Assembly (NCBI GenBank): GCA_902604005.1 | Contig: CACKXH010000004.1 | Coordinates: 1-60,607, forward strand | Reading direction: 5' to 3' | Origin: an uncultured Pelagibacteraceae bacterium | Lineage (GTDB): Bacteria > Pseudomonadota > Alphaproteobacteria > Pelagibacterales > Pelagibacteraceae | DNA length: 60,607 nucleotides | Shown: positions 51,607-60,486 of the stretch, piece by piece | Layout: the number at the start of each line of letters is the position of its first letter | Position numbering within the stretch: the stretch's first letter is position 1 | Made by a program: the position numbers and the translations under genes | The notes under the pieces: model-generated | The model's database searches: none | Seen by the model: only the letters and a program-made list of their open reading frames with translations | Told to the model about the DNA's origin: nothing

Positions 51607-53046
51607 TTAGTTTTTCCAAAAAGAAGGTAAAAATAATACTAATATTGCAAATAGTTCTAGTCTACCTAAAATCATACCTAAAGATAATATCCACTTAGAA
51701 ATGTCTGGTAATGATGAAAAATTTCCGTTTGGCCCAATAATTGATCCTAATCCAGGCCCAACATTTGAAATAGAGGTGGCAGCACCAGATATTGAAGTTA
51801 TAAAGTCTAAACCTGTTAAAGATAATAATGCTGAAATAATAAAAAAAATAACCAAGTACATATAAATGAAAGATATTATTGAAGCTATAAATTTATTATC
51901 AACAGGATTTTTGTTGTATTTTAGAACAAAAATACCTTTAGGATAAATAATTTTTTTAAGTTGATTAGAGATAAAAGAATACAAAATTTGAATTCTAAAA
52001 ATTTTAATACCACAAGTTGTTGAACCAGCACAACCCCCTATAAACATTAATCCTAAAAATAAGATTAAAGGAAATCCACCCCAACTATCAAATTGAGCGT
52101 TAACGTAACCTGTACCAGTAAGAATAGAAATTACGTTAAAAATAACAGATAGTACGTTAACTTGATTTGAATTATCTATGATTAGATATATTGATAAGAC
52201 TACAATACTGACAAAAATAATTTTAAAAAAAGTTTTTATTTGAATATCTGAAAAAAATATTTTTTTATTACCGCTCAAAAACTTTATATATGCTATAAAA
52301 GGTAAACTGCCCAGAATTATAAAAAACATCGCTGAAATTTCTATAGAGTAGCTATTAAAGAATCCTATTGACTCATTATAATTTGAGAACCCTCCAGTAG
52401 CAATTGTAGTCATCGAATGAGTTAAACTATCGAATACACTCATTCCAAGAACTTTATAGGAGATGGCACATAATGTTGTTAGGCCTGAATAAATGTAAAT
52501 TAATCTGAGAGCAATTTCTTTAGATTTAGGTAAAATTTTTTCTGAACTATCATTATTAGAAATTTTGAATAATTGCATACCTCCCACATTCATTATTGGC
52601 ATAAGAGTAATTGCCATAACAATTATACCTATACCCCCTAACCATTGGAGTATTGCTCTCCACAGCAAAATGCTTTTTGGCATACTTTCTAAGTTTGAAA
52701 TTATCGTAGATCCCGTTGTAGTAATTCCAGACATGCTTTCAAAAAAAGCATTAGTAAATGAAAACTCAATGCTAGAAAAAACGAAAGGGAGAGATCCAAA
52801 AATTGCTATACTTAACCAAGATAAAGCGGTTAATAAGAAAGCTTGTTGTAGGTTTAATTTTTTATCGTGGTCTAAATTTGATAAAAAAAATAATGATCCA
52901 AAAATAATTGTTACAATTGAAGCACCTAAAAAAGACGAGTCAATCTCATTATAAATAAATTGTACAATTACAGGTATCAACATAAAAATTCCTAGAATTA
53001 TTTGAAGAATTCCAAGTGTTAAAAAAACTGTTTTATAATTAGACAT
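51607..53046 (-). CDS. trkH: Trk potassium uptake protein TrkH
   Basis: A 479-residue membrane protein with the repeated membrane-pore-membrane units of the Trk/Ktr family. Selectivity-filter-like segments are visible in MSGITTTGST, THSMTTIATGGFSNYNES, LTGTGYVNA and ISNVGPGLGS. It would be the K+ channel subunit that pairs with TrkA, which is not in the window. It leads the minus-strand run that continues into ampG. Confidence 0.93.
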   Translation of the reverse strand: MSNYKTVFLTLGILQIILGIFMLIPVIVQFIYNEIDSSFLGASIVTIIFGSLFFLSNLDHDKKLNLQQAFLLTALSWLSIAIFGSLPFVFSSIEFSFTNAFFESMSGITTTGSTIISNLESMPKSILLWRAILQWLGGIGIIVMAITLMPIMNVGGMQLFKISNNDSSEKILPKSKEIALRLIYIYSGLTTLCAISYKVLGMSVFDSLTHSMTTIATGGFSNYNESIGFFNSYSIEISAMFFIILGSLPFIAYIKFLSGNKKIFFSDIQIKTFFKIIFVSIVVLSIYLIIDNSNQVNVLSVIFNVISILTGTGYVNAQFDSWGGFPLILFLGLMFIGGCAGSTTCGIKIFRIQILYSFISNQLKKIIYPKGIFVLKYNKNPVDNKFIASIISFIYMYLVIFFIISALLSLTGLDFITSISGAATSISNVGPGLGSIIGPNGNFSSLPDISKWILSLGMILGRLELFAILVLFLPSFWKN

Positions 53047-53134
53047 TTTGAAAGAACATTATTTTATGGTAAATAAATTTCAACTCTATAAGAATTAGTT
53101 AAATCGTTAATTTGAGATTTTTTTTGAATTATTC

Positions 53135-54697
53135 ATGATTAAAAAAGAAAATTTTGATAAAACTAGTGCATGGCCTTTTGTTGAAGCAAAAAAAATGCTT
53201 CGTGAAAGAAAATCAATTATAGAAAAAAAGGGAAAAATTACCCTGCAAACAGGATATGGTCCAAGTGGCCTTCCCCATATTGGAACATTTGGAGAGGTTG
53301 CAAGAACATCCATGATGGTTAATGCTTTAAATCAATTGACAGATCTACCAACTGAAATAATTACATTTTCAGATGATATGGACGGATTAAGAAAAGTTCC
53401 AGACAATGTACCTCAAAAAGATTTATTAAAAAAAAATTTACATAAGCCACTTACTCAAGTTCCAGACCCTTTTAATAAATTTGGTAGTTTTGGTGAACAC
53501 AATAATGAAATGTTAAAAAAATTTTTAAATAATTTTAATTTTCAGTATAGTTTTAAAAGTTCAACACTTCTTTATAAGTCTGGTTTCTTTAACTCCTCTC
53601 TACAAACTATTTTAAAAAATTATGATGGAATAATGAATATAATTTTGCCAACACTAGGAAAAGAACGTCAAAAAACTTATAGCCCATTTTTGCCTGTATG
53701 TCCTGAAACAGGACAGGTTTTGGAAATACCAGTTGTAAATATTCACAAAGATAAATCAAAAATTGTATTTGATAACAAAGGTAAAGAATTAGAAGTCAGC
53801 ATCTTAGATGGAAATTGTAAGCTACAATGGAAAGTAGATTGGGCAATGAGATGGTATGCATTAGATATTGATTTTGAAATGTATGGAAAAGATCTTATTG
53901 AAAGCGCAATTTTATCAACTAAAATTATAAAGCTCATAGGTAAAACAAATCCATCTGGATTTGCTTATGAATTATTTTTAGACGAAAAGGGTGAAAAAAT
54001 TTCAAAGTCAAAAGGTAATGGAATTACAATAGATCAATGGTTACAATATGCTTCTCCAGAAAGTCTTTCGTTGTATATGTATCAAAATCCTAAAAGAGCC
54101 AAAAAACTTTATAAAGAAATAGTTCCAAAAGCTGTTGACGAATATTTAGATTGTATTGAAAAAGCAAAAACTCAAAATGAATTACAGCTTCTTATGAATC
54201 CTGTATGGCATGTACATAACAGCAAAGTTCCAAAAGAAAATATGATAATGTCTTTTTCAATGTTACTTAATCTTGTTGAGACAAGTAATGCAGACAGCAG
54301 AGAACTTTTATGGAAATTTGTAAAAAAATATAGACCTAATATTTCCGAAAAGGAACATCCAATTTTTGATAAATTAATTAAATATGCAATTAAGTATTTT
54401 AAAGATGTTATCAAACTACAAAAGCAATATAAAAAACCAAATGATAAGGAAAAATTAGCGTTAACAGCTTTAGTAAAAAATTTAGATAAATGTAACGATA
54501 AAATGAATCCAGAAGATATTCAAACTTTGATTTATTCAACTGGAAAGGAAAATGGTTATTCAGATAATCTTAGAGACTGGTTTAAATTGATTTACGAAGT
54601 TATATTTGGTGATGAAAATGGTCCCCGAATGGGTTTTTTTATAAGTTTTTTTGGTGTTCAAGAAACAAAAGATCTTATATTAAATAAAATTAAATAA
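53135..54697 (+). CDS. lysS: class I lysyl-tRNA synthetase
   Basis: A 520-residue class I synthetase that charges tRNA-Lys. The HIGH-type motif is in GYGPSGLPHIGTF (residues about 40-52) and the KMSKS-type motif is KISKSKGNG near residue 289. This form is unrelated to the common class II LysRS and is found in archaea, spirochaetes and some alphaproteobacteria. Its last base overlaps the first base of pyrD. Confidence 0.95.
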   Translation: MIKKENFDKTSAWPFVEAKKMLRERKSIIEKKGKITLQTGYGPSGLPHIGTFGEVARTSMMVNALNQLTDLPTEIITFSDDMDGLRKVPDNVPQKDLLKKNLHKPLTQVPDPFNKFGSFGEHNNEMLKKFLNNFNFQYSFKSSTLLYKSGFFNSSLQTILKNYDGIMNIILPTLGKERQKTYSPFLPVCPETGQVLEIPVVNIHKDKSKIVFDNKGKELEVSILDGNCKLQWKVDWAMRWYALDIDFEMYGKDLIESAILSTKIIKLIGKTNPSGFAYELFLDEKGEKISKSKGNGITIDQWLQYASPESLSLYMYQNPKRAKKLYKEIVPKAVDEYLDCIEKAKTQNELQLLMNPVWHVHNSKVPKENMIMSFSMLLNLVETSNADSRELLWKFVKKYRPNISEKEHPIFDKLIKYAIKYFKDVIKLQKQYKKPNDKEKLALTALVKNLDKCNDKMNPEDIQTLIYSTGKENGYSDNLRDWFKLIYEVIFGDENGPRMGFFISFFGVQETKDLILNKIK

Positions 54698-55740
54698 TGT
54701 TTTCAAATTTAAGATCTTTAATTTTCAAGCTAGATCCTGAGACAGCACATAATTTAGCAATAAAATCATTAAAATTTAACTTTGTGCCAAATATTTTAGA
54801 TGAAGATAAAAACAACCCTTTATTCAAAACAAAATTATTCAATAAAGATTTGGATAATCCTATTGGTATGGCTGCAGGTTTTGATAAAAATGCTGAAGTA
54901 TATAATTCATTATTTAAACTAGGTTTTGGTTTTGTTGAAGCTGGCACAATCACACCTTTAAAGCAATATGGAAATCCCAAACCAAGAGTTTTTAGGTTAG
55001 TAGAAGATGAAGCTTTAATAAATAGACTGGGTTTCAATAATTTAGGTGCAAAAAATATTTTTAAACGAATTAAATCTAATAGACAAACGGGTTTACTTGG
55101 AATTAATATTGGGCCAAACAAAGACACAGAAAATAGACTTAAAGATTATCTTGAGTGTTTGAAAATATTTCATGATGTAGCTGATTATATTACAATAAAT
55201 ATTTCTTCACCCAATACAGAAGATCTAAGAAGTTTTCATGAGCAAACAAAACTAAATGAATTATTAAAAACTATAGACAAAGAGAAGAATAATTTAAGTT
55301 CAAAAATTCCATTAGCAGTTAAAGTATCACCTGATATTGATGATAAAGAAATAAACAAAATCTGTGAAGTTTTATTAAATAATAATATTGAAGCTATAAT
55401 TATTTCTAACTCATCTGACTCAACAAGAGATACTTTGGGTAATATTCAAAAACATCAAAAGGGAGGTTTATCAGGAAAACCTATAGAGCAAAAATCTACA
55501 AAATTAATTAATAAATTTTATAAAATTCTTAATGGAAGAATTAAAATAATTGGAGTAGGTGGAGTAGATTCCGGAAAAAGTACATATGAAAAATTTTTAG
55601 CTGGTGCAAATTGTGTTCAACTTTATACTGGAATGGTCTTTAAAGGACCAAACATAGTTAATATTATTAAAAAAGAGCTCAAAGGATTATTATTAAAAGA
55701 TGGTGTTAAGAATTTTACAGAAATAATAGGAAAAAAATAA
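54697..55740 (+). CDS. pyrD: dihydroorotate dehydrogenase (quinone), class 2
   Basis: A 347-residue FMN enzyme of pyrimidine synthesis. The N-terminal helix region for membrane and quinone contact (residues 1-40), PIGMAAGFDKNAEV, GFVEAGTITPLKQYGNPKPR (in part), the NISSPNTEDLR loop with the class 2 catalytic Ser, and GVGGVDSGKSTYEK near the C-terminus are visible. It feeds electrons to the quinone pool. Confidence 0.95.
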   Translation: MFSNLRSLIFKLDPETAHNLAIKSLKFNFVPNILDEDKNNPLFKTKLFNKDLDNPIGMAAGFDKNAEVYNSLFKLGFGFVEAGTITPLKQYGNPKPRVFRLVEDEALINRLGFNNLGAKNIFKRIKSNRQTGLLGINIGPNKDTENRLKDYLECLKIFHDVADYITINISSPNTEDLRSFHEQTKLNELLKTIDKEKNNLSSKIPLAVKVSPDIDDKEINKICEVLLNNNIEAIIISNSSDSTRDTLGNIQKHQKGGLSGKPIEQKSTKLINKFYKILNGRIKIIGVGGVDSGKSTYEKFLAGANCVQLYTGMVFKGPNIVNIIKKELKGLLLKDGVKNFTEIIGKK

Positions 55741-55760
55741 GTAACTTAAATCTTATAAAC

Positions 55761-55789
55761 TTGACGAGATCAGCAACACACTTTATATA
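55761..55789 (+). promoter_or_regulatory. near-consensus promoter for rpmB
   Basis: TTGACG (55761-55766), a 17-base spacer, and TATATA (55784-55789), 12 bases ahead of the rpmB start codon. Transcription would start only a few bases before the ATG, giving a very short or leaderless mRNA. Confidence 0.7.
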
Positions 55790-55801
55790 GTCGATATCTT
55801 T

Positions 55802-56116
55802 ATGTCAAAAAAATGCGAACTTACAGGAAAAAATCCAATGAAAGGTCATAATGTTAGCCATGCTAACAATAAGACTAAAAGGAGATTTCTACCAAATTTA
55901 AAAAAAGTAAAATTTACAAGCGGACTTTTAAAAAGGAGCTTAAAATTAACTGTAAGTAATGCTGGAGTAAGATCAGTTGATAAAAAAGGTAGTTTTGATG
56001 AATTTTTAAAGACTGTTAATAATAAAAATTTATCCCCAAGACTAAAAAAACTTAAAAAAAATTTGTTAATTAAATCTCCATTTCAAAAAAAAACGGTTCA
56101 ATCTAAAAACGCTTAA
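55802..56116 (+). CDS. rpmB: 50S ribosomal protein L28
   Basis: A 104-residue protein beginning [33 protein letters not shown] (quoted in parts), typical of L28. [19 protein letters not shown] continues the core. It is slightly longer than the E. coli form, like other alphaproteobacterial L28 proteins. Its stop shares one base with the next start. Confidence 0.96.
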   Translation: MSKKCELTGKNPMKGHNVSHANNKTKRRFLPNLKKVKFTSGLLKRSLKLTVSNAGVRSVDKKGSFDEFLKTVNNKNLSPRLKKLKKNLLIKSPFQKKTVQSKNA

Positions 56117-56664
56117 TGAGTAAATTATTTCTATTACTCTCATTTATAATGGGAGTTGTCGTTTTAAGTTCTAATTATTTAGTTCAATTTCCAATTAATT
56201 ATTATGGCTTGGAGGAAGTATTAACTTATGGAGCATTTAGTTATCCCATAGCTTTTTTAATTACTGATCTTGCCAATAGATCTTATGGTAAGCTGATAGC
56301 AAGGAAAATTGTTTATATTGGTTTTGCAATTGGTGTTAGTTTTACTTTTTTATTTTCAACAAATTTTGCAGACTTAATATCCTTAAGAATTGCAATTGGT
56401 TCAGGCACTGCATTTTTAATTGCCCAACTATTAGATGTACAAATTTTTGACAATCTTCGAAAAAAAAAGTGGTTTATTGCACCCCTTACTTCCTCAATTA
56501 TTGGTTCGACAGTTGATACATTTTTATTTTTTTCAATATCTTTTTATGCAACTGGAGTACCCTGGGTTACACTTTTATTAGGAGATTTATCAGTTAAGAT
56601 AATAGTTGCTTTGTTGATGTTAATTCCTTTTAGACTTCTTCTTAAGACACTTAAACCAGTTTAA
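56116..56664 (+). CDS. queuosine-precursor transporter family (VUT/YhhQ-type) membrane protein
   Basis: A 182-residue protein with five or six membrane segments. ALSYPIAFLITDLANR-like sequence (here GAFSYPIAFLITDLANRSYG), a later AQLLDVQIFDNLR and the final LIPFRLL match the vitamin-uptake-like YhhQ family, which imports 7-cyano-7-deazaguanine or related bases for queuosine. It is coupled to rpmB by a one-base overlap. Substrate is inferred from family only. Confidence 0.8.
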   Translation: MSKLFLLLSFIMGVVVLSSNYLVQFPINYYGLEEVLTYGAFSYPIAFLITDLANRSYGKLIARKIVYIGFAIGVSFTFLFSTNFADLISLRIAIGSGTAFLIAQLLDVQIFDNLRKKKWFIAPLTSSIIGSTVDTFLFFSISFYATGVPWVTLLLGDLSVKIIVALLMLIPFRLLLKTLKPV

Positions 56665-56666
56665 AT

Positions 56667-57611
56667 TTAATATAAATATTTGTACGAGAGAATTTTATAG
56701 GCAAGTTTTGCAACTAGAAAATTATAAGAATTAAACCCTTTTATTGGAGCAAGTTCATTTATATCTGCACCGACAATATTAGAATTTTTTGCAGCAATTT
56801 TAATAATATTTAAAGTTTCATCCCATAACAATCCGCCAGGTTCTGGTGTTCCTGTTGCAGGCATTATGCTTGAGTCTAATCCATCTACATCAAATGTTAG
56901 GTATACGATCTTATTTTTTATAAGCTTTTTAAATTTTTGTAAGTTCCATTTTATTTTATCTTTTGCCCAAAAAATGTTGATTCTAGATTTGTTTTTTTTT
57001 AAAAAAGGTATTTCACTTTGAGATATATTTCTTATTCCAAACGAAATTATAGATACATTTTTATAATCTAAACACCTTCTTATAGCTGAAGCATGAGAAA
57101 ATTTTTCTCCATTATAACTATTTCTTAAATCTGCATGGGCATCAAAATGTAAAAGACAAATTTTTTCATATTTTTTAACAAATGGCTCTATACATCCAGG
57201 TGTTATAGAATGTTCTCCTCCAAACGTCATAGGAAAAAGTTTTTTGTTTAAAATTTCACTATTAATGTTAGACATTTTTTTGAGAGCTTTATTAATATTT
57301 TTGTCTATTTTAAAAGGTTTTAATGTCTTTATACCTATTTTTTTATATGGTTCACAATTGAGTTCTTCATCATATAATTCAACTTGATGAGAGGCTTTAA
57401 TTATTTCTTTTGGACCATTTTTGGTACCACCACCATAACTAACAGTTTTTTCTAAACCAAAAGGAACTATTACAACTTTTTCTTTAAAATTGAATTTATT
57501 ATCAATTCCTAGAAAACCATTTTTATTTGATAAATATTGCAATTTTTTATCCAAAAATTTTTGAAAAGTTTTTTCTATCTCTGTTTTTCCATTCAGCCCT
57601 ATGATAAGCAT
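56667..57611 (-). CDS. speB: agmatinase/arginase-family ureohydrolase
   Basis: A 314-residue ureohydrolase. The Mn ligands are visible in FGGEHSITPG, LHFDAHADLRNSY and TFDVDGLDSSIMPATGTPEPGG (the last quoted as overlapping short motifs). Agmatinase, guanidinobutyrase and arginase share this fold; the polyamine neighbours favour agmatinase, which yields putrescine. From the ATG at 57611 it overlaps the preceding gene by 65 bases. A TTG at 57542, just after that gene's stop, would remove the overlap and give a 291-residue protein. Confidence 0.88.
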   Translation of the reverse strand: MLIIGLNGKTEIEKTFQKFLDKKLQYLSNKNGFLGIDNKFNFKEKVVIVPFGLEKTVSYGGGTKNGPKEIIKASHQVELYDEELNCEPYKKIGIKTLKPFKIDKNINKALKKMSNINSEILNKKLFPMTFGGEHSITPGCIEPFVKKYEKICLLHFDAHADLRNSYNGEKFSHASAIRRCLDYKNVSIISFGIRNISQSEIPFLKKNKSRINIFWAKDKIKWNLQKFKKLIKNKIVYLTFDVDGLDSSIMPATGTPEPGGLLWDETLNIIKIAAKNSNIVGADINELAPIKGFNSYNFLVAKLAYKILSYKYLY

Positions 57612-58593
57612 CGCTTGCGATTAAAGGGAGCACACTTGTTGCTTCGGCAAATACCATCTGCTCTTTTGTAATATCGACCTTACCCCAAGAACTTGCTTCT
57701 TTCAAAGTTGAGCTGCTGCAAGCACCATCTCTAGAGTCTGCCACAGTTATTTGAATAGCATATTTATGCATATCAACTTCTTTACCTAAAAGTTCGGCGC
57801 ATATTACTGTATCTTGTATAAAATTTTTTGGAACACCACCCCCTACCATAAACAATCCAGAACCCTTAGACTGTATTTTAATCTCAGTTAATTCTCTAAA
57901 TTCTCTAATTGAGTCTATTGTTATATGTTTTTTTGGATTTTTCTCTTGGTGAATTACCAATCCAAAGCCAGCACTTGAGTCAGTAAATGCAGGGCAAAAT
58001 ATTGGAACATTATTGTCATAAGCTGTTTCAATTAATGAATCTTTTTTTACTGAATTTTTCTTTAAATATTTACCCATTTCTTGAATAAATTCTCTCGAAG
58101 TATAACTTTTTGGTTCTAGAGCATCTGCTATTTCACAAATTTTTTTGTCACAAATTTGTAGCTCATCTTCATCAATATAAGTATCATAAATTCTATCAAT
58201 ATAATTTTTTCTAAGTTCAGTATCATTTTGAAATTGTGATCCTTGGTAATGTCTAAAACCCAAAGCTTCAAAAAAATCCATATCTATAATCGATGCCCCA
58301 GTAGCAACAATTGCATCTACCATATTGTATTTTACTAAATCTTTATAAATATTCATACATCCCGCAGCAGAAGTTGAACCAGCCAAAGTTAAAAAAATTG
58401 TACACTCTTTATCTTTTAACATTTCGTTGTAAATAGCTGCAGCATTGGCAGTTTCTCTTGAAACAAAAGACATTTTTTTCATAGATGAAATAATTTTTCT
58501 AGAGTCAAAAGAAGTTATATCAATATGTTCTACAGGATTTTTTAAGAAATCTTTTTTACTGTTATGACCTAGACTTTTAATATCTGACATCAA
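57547..58593 (-). CDS. deoxyhypusine-synthase-like protein, probable polyamine enzyme
   Basis: A 348-residue NAD enzyme of the deoxyhypusine synthase family. The catalytic lysine is conserved as Lys305 in SSWGKV, and LAGSTSAAG, ATGASIIDMD, PAFTDSSAG and VGGGVPKN are family motifs. Bacteria lack eIF5A, so the true substrate is not that protein. Bacterial homologues have been linked to homospermidine-type aminobutyl transfer. Position between a decarboxylase and a ureohydrolase supports a polyamine role. Its start overlaps the decarboxylase stop by 4 bases. Confidence 0.85.
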   Translation of the reverse strand: MMSDIKSLGHNSKKDFLKNPVEHIDITSFDSRKIISSMKKMSFVSRETANAAAIYNEMLKDKECTIFLTLAGSTSAAGCMNIYKDLVKYNMVDAIVATGASIIDMDFFEALGFRHYQGSQFQNDTELRKNYIDRIYDTYIDEDELQICDKKICEIADALEPKSYTSREFIQEMGKYLKKNSVKKDSLIETAYDNNVPIFCPAFTDSSAGFGLVIHQEKNPKKHITIDSIREFRELTEIKIQSKGSGLFMVGGGVPKNFIQDTVICAELLGKEVDMHKYAIQITVADSRDGACSSSTLKEASSWGKVDITKEQMVFAEATSVLPLIASDAYHRAEWKNRDRKNFSKIFG

Positions 58594-59774
58594 GCAACCA
58601 AAGTAGCTTTATTAATGTCTTTATCATAAAGGCTCATTATTGGGCTATCTTCAACTTCATAAATTTCATCAGAGTAAAAACCATTAAATTGAGTTCTAAA
58701 GGTCAATCCATAGGCACCCAACTGACCAAGCTCAATGTAGTCATTTTCCTTAATATTATTAGGAAGAAGAAATGGGCCTTTCATATGATCCATACTATCA
58801 CAAGTTGGACCATAAAAATCAAAAGCAGTTATTTTTTTTGAAATAATCTTATTTGAACTATCTTTAATTAATTTTGAAGGAAAAACTATATTAGGAGTTC
58901 CTGCATCAAAAAGAGTTCCATATGTTCCGTCACTTATATAAAGTTTTTGTTTTTTTCTCAGATTAACCCTGACTATTGTTGAACCACTTTCAGCAACTAA
59001 TGCTCTTCCAGGCTCACAAATAATTTCAGGTAAATTATTTATTTTCAAATTTCTAAGTCCTTTTTTTATTTCATCTAAATAATTATTTAAAGATTGTGGA
59101 ATCAAGTCAGGATACACTGTAGGGAATCCACCCCCAACATTGATATAATCGGGAGTAATTTTTGTTTTTTTTATTATATTTCCTATTTCACTGATACCTT
59201 TAGAATACGAAATTGGATGCATACATTGAGACCCTACATGAAAACTTAAACCAATTTTTTTTGAATGTTGTTTTGCTAATCTAAATAAACCTGTTGCTTC
59301 AGAATTCAAAGCACCAAATTTTTTAGATAAATCGATTTCTGCATGTTCATTTGATACTGATACTCTTACAAATAATTCTAGATCTTTAGCATTACCAGTA
59401 CTTTCAATAATCTTTATCAGCTCATCCTTTGTATCTAAAGCAAATGTTTTAATTCCATATTTAAAATAAGCCTCACTAATACTTTCTCTACTTTTTACAG
59501 TATGCATAAATGAGCATTTTGCAGACTGACTAAACTTTTTTACAGCTTTTATTTCCTCTATCGACGCAACATCAAATTGATTAATCTGACTTTTTATTAA
59601 AGTTTTAATAACCTCAGGATGAGGATTTGTTTTTACAGCATATAAAATTTTACCTGGAAAATTATTTTGAAAAAACTTTGAAGCAGAAAGAATAGACTTC
59701 TTTCTGATACAATAAACCGGTTTATCTGGTCTCAGTTGATTTACTAATTCTTCAACTGACTTAAATTTTTGCAT
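58590..59774 (-). CDS. fold-III PLP decarboxylase (ornithine/lysine type)
   Basis: A 394-residue alanine-racemase-fold decarboxylase. The PLP lysine is Lys48 in YAVKTNP, FHVGSQC near residue 178 and GGGFPTVYP near 214 bind PLP phosphate, EPGRALVAESG is at 254-264, and the second-subunit cysteine is Cys325 in CDSMDHMKGP. The family makes putrescine from ornithine or cadaverine from lysine. It heads the operon with the deoxyhypusine-like enzyme. Its ATG is preceded by a run of seven G (minus strand), eight bases away, which probably acts as the ribosome-binding site. Confidence 0.9.
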   Translation of the reverse strand: MQKFKSVEELVNQLRPDKPVYCIRKKSILSASKFFQNNFPGKILYAVKTNPHPEVIKTLIKSQINQFDVASIEEIKAVKKFSQSAKCSFMHTVKSRESISEAYFKYGIKTFALDTKDELIKIIESTGNAKDLELFVRVSVSNEHAEIDLSKKFGALNSEATGLFRLAKQHSKKIGLSFHVGSQCMHPISYSKGISEIGNIIKKTKITPDYINVGGGFPTVYPDLIPQSLNNYLDEIKKGLRNLKINNLPEIICEPGRALVAESGSTIVRVNLRKKQKLYISDGTYGTLFDAGTPNIVFPSKLIKDSSNKIISKKITAFDFYGPTCDSMDHMKGPFLLPNNIKENDYIELGQLGAYGLTFRTQFNGFYSDEIYEVEDSPIMSLYDKDINKATLVA

Positions 59775-59782
59775 TTAAAATG

Positions 59783-59789
59783 CCCCCCC
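59783..59789 (-). promoter_or_regulatory. G7 run serving as ribosome-binding site of the PLP decarboxylase
   Basis: Seven C on the plus strand give GGGGGGG eight bases before the decarboxylase ATG. In DNA this AT-rich such a run is rare and sits where a Shine-Dalgarno would be. Confidence 0.5.
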
Positions 59790-59845
59790 AAAAAAAATTT
59801 AACAAAAAAAAGTTATTTTTTTCAAAAAAACTTTAATAACCGAGC

Positions 59846-59899
59846 AATTAATTCAATACTTATTCAATGTAAAGCAAATAATAGCCTATTGAATTAATT
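59846..59899. repeat. 13-bp inverted repeat with three ATTCAAT boxes, decarboxylase/regA intergenic
   Basis: AATTAATTCAATA (59846-59858) and its exact reverse complement (59887-59899) flank a 28-base centre. A further ATTCAAT at 59862-59868 lies 11 bases from the first (59851), about one helical turn; the third box (59888-59894) is inverted. This lies in the 148-base divergent region and is a candidate operator. Which gene it controls is unknown. Confidence 0.6.
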
Positions 59900-59922
59900 A
59901 AAAAAATGTCCATATATAATGT

Positions 59923-60486
59923 ATGAAAAACGAAGCTTCTCTCCAAAATCTAGCTGATTTTGACAATAAATCCCTTTTAATAGTGGATGATGACAATCCA
60001 TTTAGAGAAAGATTGGCAAGAGCAATGGAAAAGAAAGGATTCGAAGTAATTCAAGCAGAGGGTGTACAAAAAGGAATAGATTCTGTTAAAGCAAAAAAAC
60101 CTGGATTCGCAGTTGTAGACTTGAGACTAGGTGATGGTAATGGTTTAGAAGTAGTCAAACAAATACAATCTTCTAACTCTGAAAGTAGAATAATAATGCT
60201 AACAGGTTATGGAAATATACCTACAGCCGTTGCGGCAATTAAAGAAGGAGCGATAGATTATCTTGCAAAACCGGCAGATGCTGATGATGTTGAAAAAGCA
60301 TTATTAGCCGATCCAGCAAAAAAAGCTGCACCACCTGAAAATCCAATGTCAGCGGATAGAGTAAAATGGGAACATATTCACAGGGTATTCGAATTATGTA
60401 ATAGAAATGTTTCAGAAACTGCGAGGAGACTGAAGATGCATAGAAGAACTCTCCAAAGAATTCTCTCTAAAAGATCACCTAAATAA
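59923..60486 (+). CDS. regA: RegA/ActR/PrrA-family response regulator
   Basis: A 187-residue two-component regulator. The receiver domain (residues about 16-128) has the acidic pocket VDDD (21-24), phosphoacceptor Asp66 in VVDLRLG, Thr94 and Lys116. A Pro/Ala linker leads to a Fis-type helix-turn-helix (about 145-183; NVSETARRLKMHRRTLQRIL). RegA/ActR proteins answer to the redox-sensing kinase RegB/ActS, which is not in the window. No Shine-Dalgarno precedes the ATG. The 3' end overlaps the convergent gene by 8 bases. Confidence 0.93.
   Translation: MKNEASLQNLADFDNKSLLIVDDDNPFRERLARAMEKKGFEVIQAEGVQKGIDSVKAKKPGFAVVDLRLGDGNGLEVVKQIQSSNSESRIIMLTGYGNIPTAVAAIKEGAIDYLAKPADADDVEKALLADPAKKAAPPENPMSADRVKWEHIHRVFELCNRNVSETARRLKMHRRTLQRILSKRSPK

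Noticed and set aside
53047-53134. Promoters in the trkH/lysS divergent gap (for example TTGAAA with a 17-base spacer to AAATAA).
   Set aside because: The matches are weak and AT-rich DNA gives many such hits by chance.
54690-55127. A 145-codon minus-strand frame opposite pyrD.
   Set aside because: It is antisense to the conserved part of pyrD, with no recognisable domain.
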